Shown: piece after piece, positions 6,795 through 10,200 of the stretch
Numbering within the stretch: position 1 is the first letter of the stretch
Layout: each line of letters opens with the position of its first letter
From: Bacillota bacterium
Lineage (GTDB): Bacteria; Bacillota; Clostridia; Peptostreptococcales; Anaerovoracaceae
Assembly (NCBI GenBank): GCA_017523605.1
Contig: JAFWVZ010000194.1
Coordinates: forward strand, 1 to 10,200
DNA: 10,200 bases
Direction: 5' to 3'
Program-made: the position numbers and the translations under genes
The notes under the pieces: generated by a model
Databases searched by the model: none
The model's input: only the letters and a program-made list of their open reading frames with translations
Told to the model about the DNA's origin: nothing

Positions 6795-6935
6795 GGCTCA
6801 GAGCAGTATGTCCGAGGACACGCTCTCGCTAACAGGGCACCCTCCCAGCGGTCCTAAGCTCCGTCTTCACCAAAGGTTCGCCGGTCGCTAAGGACCGGGT
6901 TCCCTGATTGTCCTCTTAACATACTGCCCTGAGCC
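6795..6935. ncRNA. Candidate structured RNA A: rod-like fold of about 140 nt, family unknown
   Basis: The ends 6795-6811 and 6919-6935 pair over 17 positions with one mismatch. Further in, 6814-6820 pairs with 6909-6915, CAGGG (6833-6837) with CCCTG (6902-6906), CCC (6840-6842) with GGG (6897-6899), and 6850-6855 with 6891-6896. A 12-base unpaired stretch (6821-6832) on one side only forms a bulge near the middle. A long rod with an internal bubble recalls 6S RNA, but I recognise no conserved 6S bases. It lacks the signature bases of SRP RNA, RNase P RNA and tmRNA. The strand is undecided. A weak minus-strand promoter (TTTACT, 17 bases, TATCAC near 6950-6978) is possible. No open frame fits. 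Confidence 0.45.
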
Positions 6936-6999
6936 ATCGATACATCATATCGTGATACGCAATAAAAGAATGACAGTAAAGGCCGGTCACAGAAAGGCG

Positions 7000-7037
7000 C
7001 GGGCCGCTGCGGATCTACAGTCGATCCTTGCGGCCCG
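7000..7037. repeat. GC-rich hairpin B
   Basis: CGGGCCGC (7000-7007) pairs perfectly with GCGGCCCG (7030-7037), and GGATC (7011-7015) with GATCC (7023-7027), leaving a seven-base loop. No T-run follows on either strand, so it is not a standard terminator. It may be a domain of a larger RNA spanning A and C. Confidence 0.5.
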
Positions 7038-7096
7038 GTTATGGGAGACGGATTCGTACAATACCGAATGCTTTATGTTTTGATAATTGCGGAACT

Positions 7097-7262
7097 GCAC
7101 GCTTAAGTGTATTCGAGACCATAAGCTATGCGGCCGTACCGCAGTCGAGACTTTCCGCTAAGACTCTTTCTGGAAGCCGTTAGGTACGAGCTGACAGAAC
7201 TAGAGCCTCGGAAAGGCTCAGCGTATAGCGGGGAGGCTGGTCGAGAGAACACTTAAGCGTGC
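7097..7262. ncRNA. Candidate structured RNA C: branched fold of about 166 nt, family unknown
   Basis: A perfect 14-bp closing stem joins GCACGCTTAAGTGT (7097-7110) to 7249-7262. Inside are GACCA/TGGTC (7117-7121 with 7238-7242) and an 8-bp stem 7125-7132 with 7222-7229 (one G-U), then a junction of two arms: CGTACC/GGTACG (7135-7140 with 7183-7188) and a 6-bp hairpin 7203-7208 with 7214-7219. Such nested pairing is what a folded RNA shows and is unlikely by chance. On the plus strand a GATAAT box (7082-7087) would start transcription at about 7094, right at the stem base, which mildly favours plus. No -35 or matching terminator was found. No known riboswitch or RNA family was recognised. Confidence 0.45.
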
Positions 7263-7273
7263 GGTACCCTTTA

Positions 7274-7318
7274 CCAAAGATAAAAGCTCCTGCGGGGCTG
7301 TAGGACCGCTGCAGGAGC
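7274..7318 (-). terminator. Intrinsic terminator of the folT-folC operon
   Basis: GCTCCTGC (7286-7293) pairs with GCAGGAGC (7311-7318); on the minus strand the stem is followed by TTTTATCTTTGG. It lies about 105 bases past the ancestral folC stop. A second, weaker hairpin with 10 paired bases and one bulge (7379-7406) lies nearer the gene but has no T-run beyond its own stem. Confidence 0.75.
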
Positions 7319-7423
7319 CTGTAATTGCCTGTTTAACGCGTTTTGCCGGTCCGGACGCATCAATTATCATCCATCACCGTAAAAGCGCTAAAAATGCGCA
7401 TTTTACTGTTATGTTACATAATA

Positions 7424-7517
7424 TTACTTATGCAGTTTTGCGTATTCCACACGGATGTGGCCAGCCAGATACAGCGATCCGAAGCAGACTACGATGCCGT
7501 TCTTTCCGGCCTTCTTT
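7424..7517 (-). pseudogene. folC: Displaced C-terminal coding tail of folC after a one-base deletion
   Basis: In the frame one base off from the folC reading frame, minus-strand codons give KAGKNGIVVCFGSLYLAG and then HIRVEYAKLHK with a TAA at 7424-7426. CFGSLYLAG is the classic C-terminal motif of folylpolyglutamate synthase. Adding one A to the GGAAAG run at about 7515-7517 would rejoin the frames into a 423-residue protein. The lesion sits in a short A-run, a common site for both real slippage and sequencing error. Confidence 0.85.
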
Positions 7518-8694
7518 CCGCGATCTTTATGCCGCTTACGAAGTCGTCCGCGGCTTCGGCCTTAGCGCCTCTGTTTCTGAACCATTCCGCCAGATCCTTA
7601 GCCGGCAGCGCCCTTCCGCTGTCCGGGGTAAGGCAGACGAACTCCGCTGCATAGGGCATCATCATGTCCATCATGGTCGGATAGTCCTTGTCAGCTAAAA
7701 CGCCCAGAAGGAAGGTCGCCTTTCTGCCGCCGAGCAGCTTGTCCAGGCTGTTGGCCAGAGCTTCCGCGCACTGAGGATTGTGTCCTCCGTCCAGTATGAA
7801 CAGCGGCTTTCTTCCGAGTATCTCCAGCCTTGCGGGCCACTTTACCGTCTTAAGACCTTCTTTGATCGCCTTGGCAGTCACCTTCCAGCCTCTTTCCTTA
7901 AGTGCTTCGATAACGTTCAGCACTGTAGCGACGTTGTGCAGCTGGTGCTCTCCCAGAAGAGCAAGATCGTACTTCTTACCGTCCCAGAGGAACTTCTGAC
8001 CGTCCAGAGACTCGGATACAGGCGTAAGCCTTGAGAAATCGACGCACCTGAGCGGAACATCCTTCTCCTTGCAAACTTTCTTTATGACTTCCGTAACCAC
8101 CGGAGCGCCGTCGTAGCAGACTGCGTGGCAGCCGGTCTTTATGATCCCGGCCTTGGTGGAAGCGATCTCTTCCAGCGTATTTCCCAGATACTCAGTGTGC
8201 TCCAGACCTATGTTGGTGATGACTGCAACTTCCGGAGCGTCTATGGCGTTGGTGCTGTCCAAAGCGCCGCCCATGCCGACTTCCAGGACCACAATGTCTA
8301 CCTTTTGTTCCAGGAAGTAGATCATTCCTATGGCGGTAACAAGCTCGAACTGGCTGGGATGGTCCTCCATCTGCTCTGCCTCGCCCATTACGTATTCCGT
8401 TATCCTGGCAAGGGAATCGCCGTCGATGTATTCGCCGTTGATCTGTATGCGCTCGCAGAACTCCTCTATGTACGGAGAGATGTACATGCCGACCTTGTAG
8501 CCGGAAAGTTCCAGTATCCTTGCAAGCATGGCGCAGGTGCTGCCCTTGCCGTTGCTGCCTGCAACGTGTATGAACTTAAGCTTCTTCTGCGGATCGCCTA
8601 CGCGCTGCAGCAGCTCTCTGGTGCGCTCAAGACCAAGCCTTGTGGTGCTCCAGCCGTAATTTTCGATATAGCCTATGGCATCTTCTTTAGTCAT
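7489..8694 (-). CDS. folC: Folylpolyglutamate synthase / dihydrofolate synthase, C-terminus frameshifted
   Basis: The open frame gives 401 residues of a Mur-ligase-family enzyme that adds glutamate to folates using ATP and so retains them in the cytoplasm. Visible motifs: P-loop HVAGSNGKGST (GSNGKGS at 46-52), NIGLEHTEYLGNTLEEIASTKAGIIK in the ATPase domain, GEHQLHNVATVLN, and LDGGHNP at the start of the C-terminal domain. After GIKIAE the sequence runs out of family register and stops at TAG 7489, because of the one-base deletion near 7516; about 29 native residues are lost, including the GSLYLAG motif. The ribosome site GGAG lies six bases before ATG 8694. It is 21 bases downstream of folT and surely co-transcribed. 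Whether it also has dihydrofolate synthase activity cannot be told. Activity of the altered protein is uncertain. Confidence 0.9.
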   Translation of the reverse strand: MTKEDAIGYIENYGWSTTRLGLERTRELLQRVGDPQKKLKFIHVAGSNGKGSTCAMLARILELSGYKVGMYISPYIEEFCERIQINGEYIDGDSLARITEYVMGEAEQMEDHPSQFELVTAIGMIYFLEQKVDIVVLEVGMGGALDSTNAIDAPEVAVITNIGLEHTEYLGNTLEEIASTKAGIIKTGCHAVCYDGAPVVTEVIKKVCKEKDVPLRCVDFSRLTPVSESLDGQKFLWDGKKYDLALLGEHQLHNVATVLNVIEALKERGWKVTAKAIKEGLKTVKWPARLEILGRKPLFILDGGHNPQCAEALANSLDKLLGGRKATFLLGVLADKDYPTMMDMMMPYAAEFVCLTPDSGRALPAKDLAEWFRNRGAKAEAADDFVSGIKIAERRPERTAS

Positions 8695-8715
8695 TTCTGC
8701 TCCAAACGGTACAAA

Positions 8716-9264
8716 CTAATAATTTACAGCTTTTTTAAGCATGTCTGCGACTTTAATGAGAATGGGTATGATTATTATCTCCACTGCCGCAAGAATAAGG
8801 ACCTGCGGGACCCTCATCGCTATGGACTGCCCCCAGGTTATTCCCTGCAGTTTAGACAGCCAGAAGGACTGCAGCAGAAGCGCCCAGATGCCCTGCCTTA
8901 CCACTACGCAAAGGACGACCCTTATCCAGTCGGACGCCTTCTTGGGATCGAAGCTCTTCTTGAAGAGGAAGAAACCATAGGTAAGGCCTACGAGTATGGA
9001 TGTGATGGTAAGCGGCGGATAATACGCTCCTATCGGGAACAGCAGCGCCCCCAGGATGTCTGCCAGTGCCGCAACGATCGCGGCCGGTACAGGGCCGAAG
9101 AGTATGCCTGCCATGACCAGCGGAACAAATCCGAAGCCTATGGTAGTTATCGGTGTGCGGATGGACAGCATGCGCGAAAGGACTATCTCCAGCGCAAGCA
9201 GCATTGCGAGAGTTACCAGCATCTTGGTGCTGATCCTGGTCTTCTTATTTTCAGTATTGCTCAT
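8716..9264 (-). CDS. folT: Folate-specific ECF transporter substrate-binding component
   Basis: 182 residues, about six membrane helices. The pattern (IRTPITTIGFGFVPLVMAG, then ILFGPVPAAIVAALADILGA, then LLFPIGAYYPPLTITSILVG) is that of the FolT family of ECF-transporter S components, which bind folate in the membrane and use the shared EcfAA'T module for ATP-driven uptake. No ecfA or ecfT gene is in the window, as expected for a group II system. ATG 9264 is chosen over upstream in-frame starts because AGGAGGGG (9273-9280) stands eight bases before it; that site belongs to a riboswitch-controlled hairpin. The THF riboswitch directly upstream strongly supports folate as substrate. The gene ends with TAG, 21 bases before folC and in the same frame as folC. 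Confidence 0.92.
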   Translation of the reverse strand: MSNTENKKTRISTKMLVTLAMLLALEIVLSRMLSIRTPITTIGFGFVPLVMAGILFGPVPAAIVAALADILGALLFPIGAYYPPLTITSILVGLTYGFFLFKKSFDPKKASDWIRVVLCVVVRQGIWALLLQSFWLSKLQGITWGQSIAMRVPQVLILAAVEIIIIPILIKVADMLKKAVNY

Positions 9265-9267
9265 AAT

Positions 9268-9303
9268 AAAAACCCCTCCTATGGCCAGTTGCCACAAAAG
9301 GAG
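9268..9303 (-). promoter_or_regulatory. Riboswitch expression platform: terminator or ribosome-site sequestering hairpin
   Basis: On the minus strand CTCCT (9299-9303) pairs with AGGAG (9276-9280), extended by TGGC with GCCA, and TTTTT follows at 9268-9272. The stem buries the folT ribosome site and also has the form of an intrinsic terminator. An alternative stem, AAAAGG with CCTTTT, uses the same CTCCT side and would free the site. It draws on GCCA bases also needed for the riboswitch closing helix, so ligand binding should favour the off state. Confidence 0.7.
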
Positions 9304-9315
9304 CTTTGCCTTTTA

Positions 9316-9411
9316 TGGCAGCGGATGCGGAAAAAGCATCGCGGCTAACGCCTTCGTCCGGAGACAACTTCCCATCCTCCGGCACTTTACGCGCCCTTTC
9401 CTACTCTGACA
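9316..9411 (-). promoter_or_regulatory. Tetrahydrofolate (THF) riboswitch aptamer
   Basis: The minus strand carries the conserved blocks of the THF (folT) riboswitch in the right order: AGAGTAGG, GGCGCGTAAAGTGCC, GGATGGGAAGTTGTC, CGAAGG, CCGCGATG and GCATCCGCTG. The closing helix pairs TGTCAG with CTGCCA, with one mismatch. It lies between the 5-formyl-THF cyclo-ligase gene and folT, exactly where this class is known in Firmicutes. Known members turn off folate transport genes when THF binds. Confidence 0.9.
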
Positions 9412-9430
9412 ATATATTTACAAGCATATT

Positions 9431-9991
9431 TTAGTATACTTTTTCTTCAGTTACAATAGTCTTCATCAAAACATCATAACTGTCTGTGGCTATTTCTTCA
9501 AGTTTTTGCGCCTCGAATGCCACGGCTATAAGATCAGCCTTGCTGCACTTGGGAAGATACCTGTCGTAGTACCCTCCTCCGTGCCCCAGCCTGCGCTTTT
9601 CTTCGTCGAAAGCGACAAGCGGAACAAGCACCAGATCTATGTCTTCCGGCTTAAGAAGCTCGGACCTTTCAGGATCAGGTGCGGTTATTCCGAGCAACCC
9701 TTTAACAAGACTCTCCGGACCGTCCGGCACGAAAGCTTCCATTATCCCGTCCTTATAGGATACAGGATAAGCGACTTTCTTTCCCTGCTTTACGGCCTTT
9801 TCGCAGAGGCTGCTCAGATCCGCCTCGTCCCAGGTAGCAAGATACGCCAGGATGGTATTTGCGTTTCTGAACGCCTTGGTCCTTGCTATCCTGCCGCAGA
9901 TCTTTTTACTGAAAACAGCCCTCTCACCCGCAGATAATGCTCTGCGGGCTGCAAGGGCTGCTTTTCTTTGTTCTTTCTTATCGATGATCAC
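9431..9991 (-). CDS. 5-formyltetrahydrofolate cyclo-ligase (5,10-methenyl-THF synthetase)
   Basis: 186 residues, the usual length. It converts 5-formyl-THF with ATP to 5,10-methenyl-THF, recovering the storage form of folate. Family features: basic N-terminus DKKEQRKAALAARRALS, ILAYLATWDEADL, the acidic DIDLVLVPLVAFDEEKRRLG, and the signature GHGGGYYDRYL near residue 140. The start is GTG at 9991, because no in-frame ATG fits; the preceding bases show no clear ribosome site, and the upstream gene stops only 10 bases earlier, so translational coupling is likely. Its stop (TAA, 9431-9433) is about 20 bases before the THF aptamer, so transcripts may continue into the riboswitch leader. Confidence 0.92.
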   Translation of the reverse strand: MIIDKKEQRKAALAARRALSAGERAVFSKKICGRIARTKAFRNANTILAYLATWDEADLSSLCEKAVKQGKKVAYPVSYKDGIMEAFVPDGPESLVKGLLGITAPDPERSELLKPEDIDLVLVPLVAFDEEKRRLGHGGGYYDRYLPKCSKADLIAVAFEAQKLEEIATDSYDVLMKTIVTEEKVY

Positions 9992-10001
9992 TTAACTAAG
10001 A

Positions 10002-10200
10002 TCACTTCTTGTCCTGAGGTCCGAATATGCCTTCGCGGAATGCGCCTACATATTCCATGCAGTAATAGTCGTCGCCGGCAAGAGCTTCTGCAGCGTAGAT
10101 GGAGCCGCGGAGGTCTCTGTTCAGCGGGTCGAATATACCGGAGTCCATGCCGTGCTGGATGCAGACGACGGTGAACGCCTGGTTGATGATCTTTCTGTAA
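10002..10200 (-). CDS. C-terminal end of a pterin-binding methyltransferase (methyl-THF:corrinoid type), partial
   Basis: The last 65 codons before TGA at 10002-10004 are visible; the rest lies right of the window. The peptide contains VCIQHGMDSGIFDPLNRDLR, SIYAAEALAGDDYYCMEYV and AFREGIFG, which resembles the C-terminal end of the pterin-binding TIM barrel of methyltetrahydrofolate:corrinoid methyltransferases (AcsE and relatives), where an Asp-Pro pair and an EYC-Y-AYR-G pattern close the barrel. Those enzymes move a methyl group from methyl-THF to a cobalamin protein, as in the Wood-Ljungdahl pathway or methyl transfer to homocysteine. The folate genes downstream fit this. The exact partner cannot be told from this fragment. 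Confidence 0.65.
   Translation of the reverse strand, partial: YRKIINQAFTVVCIQHGMDSGIFDPLNRDLRGSIYAAEALAGDDYYCMEYVGAFREGIFGPQDKK

Larger units (their letters stand above)
6741..6988. repeat. Long interrupted inverted repeat built on the oad terminator
   Basis: GACCGGGCCTTTAC (6741-6754) is the reverse complement of 6976-6988 apart from one extra base, and TCTTTTATTGCG (6762-6773) is the exact reverse complement of 6958-6969. The two arms lie in the right order to form one long foldback around the inner rod at 6795-6935. The right arm therefore resembles a decayed, mirror-image copy of the terminator. No target-site duplication or transposase was seen. Confidence 0.7.

Noticed and set aside
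6795..6935. SRP RNA, RNase P RNA or tmRNA
   Set aside because: The conserved GGTCAGG/GGAAGGAAGCAGC, GAGGAAAGTCC/ACAGAACCCGG and tRNA-like CCA-end signatures were not found on either strand.
6741..7262. Retron, integron attC array or known riboswitch in the structured gap
   Set aside because: No reverse transcriptase or integrase lies in the window, the attC core bases are absent, and no cobalamin, SAM, c-di-GMP or T-box signature was seen.
8125..9348. Long plus-strand open frame (407 codons) across folC, folT and the riboswitch
   Set aside because: It crosses two well-supported minus-strand genes and a riboswitch, and its composition (runs of Tyr, Arg, His, Gln) is typical of an antisense shadow.

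Overview
The window looks like chromosomal DNA of an anaerobic, fermentative Firmicute of the class Clostridia with moderately high GC. This rests on the gene families: a Na+-pumping oxaloacetate decarboxylase with a separate biotin carrier, an ECF-type folate transporter under a THF riboswitch, and the end of a pterin-binding methyltransferase of the methyl-THF:corrinoid type. Strong AGGAGG-like ribosome sites also fit. The species cannot be named from sequence reading alone. No phage, transposase, CRISPR array, tRNA or rRNA was seen.

Layout. (1) 1-947, minus: a two-domain GT2/GtrA membrane glycosyltransferase, cut by the left edge, with a promoter so close to the ATG that its mRNA is probably leaderless. 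(2) 1018-2085, minus: glyceraldehyde-3-phosphate dehydrogenase (gap) with its terminator; the frame is broken by an in-frame TAG at codon 224. (3) 2133-3092, minus: an RluA-family pseudouridine synthase. (4) 3093-3270: a divergent promoter region holding a 13-bp palindrome. (5) 3271-6714, plus: a tight four-gene operon for oxaloacetate decarboxylase (carboxyltransferase alpha, gamma, biotin carrier, Na+ channel beta), closed by an intrinsic terminator. (6) 6715-7423: about 700 bp without a credible gene but rich in long inverted repeats, including two large rod-like folds that look like uncharacterised structured RNAs, and the folC terminator. (7) 7424-10200, minus: a folate cluster read right to left: methyltransferase (partial), 5-formyl-THF cyclo-ligase, THF riboswitch, folT, folC. 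folC carries a one-base deletion near its 3' end.

The oxaloacetate decarboxylase genes would couple decarboxylation of oxaloacetate to Na+ export and so conserve energy during fermentation of citrate, malate or amino acids. The folate genes form a salvage and retention module. FolT imports folate, FolC polyglutamylates it, the cyclo-ligase returns 5-formyl-THF to the active one-carbon pool, and the riboswitch shuts off folT-folC when THF is plentiful. The upstream methyltransferase is a consumer of methyl-THF.

Two housekeeping genes (gap and folC) each carry one lesion. They could be real mutations or sequencing/assembly errors. TAG also ends two intact genes here (the biotin carrier and folT), which argues against simple reassignment of TAG. 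The least explained part is the 6741-7262 stretch of structured non-coding DNA.
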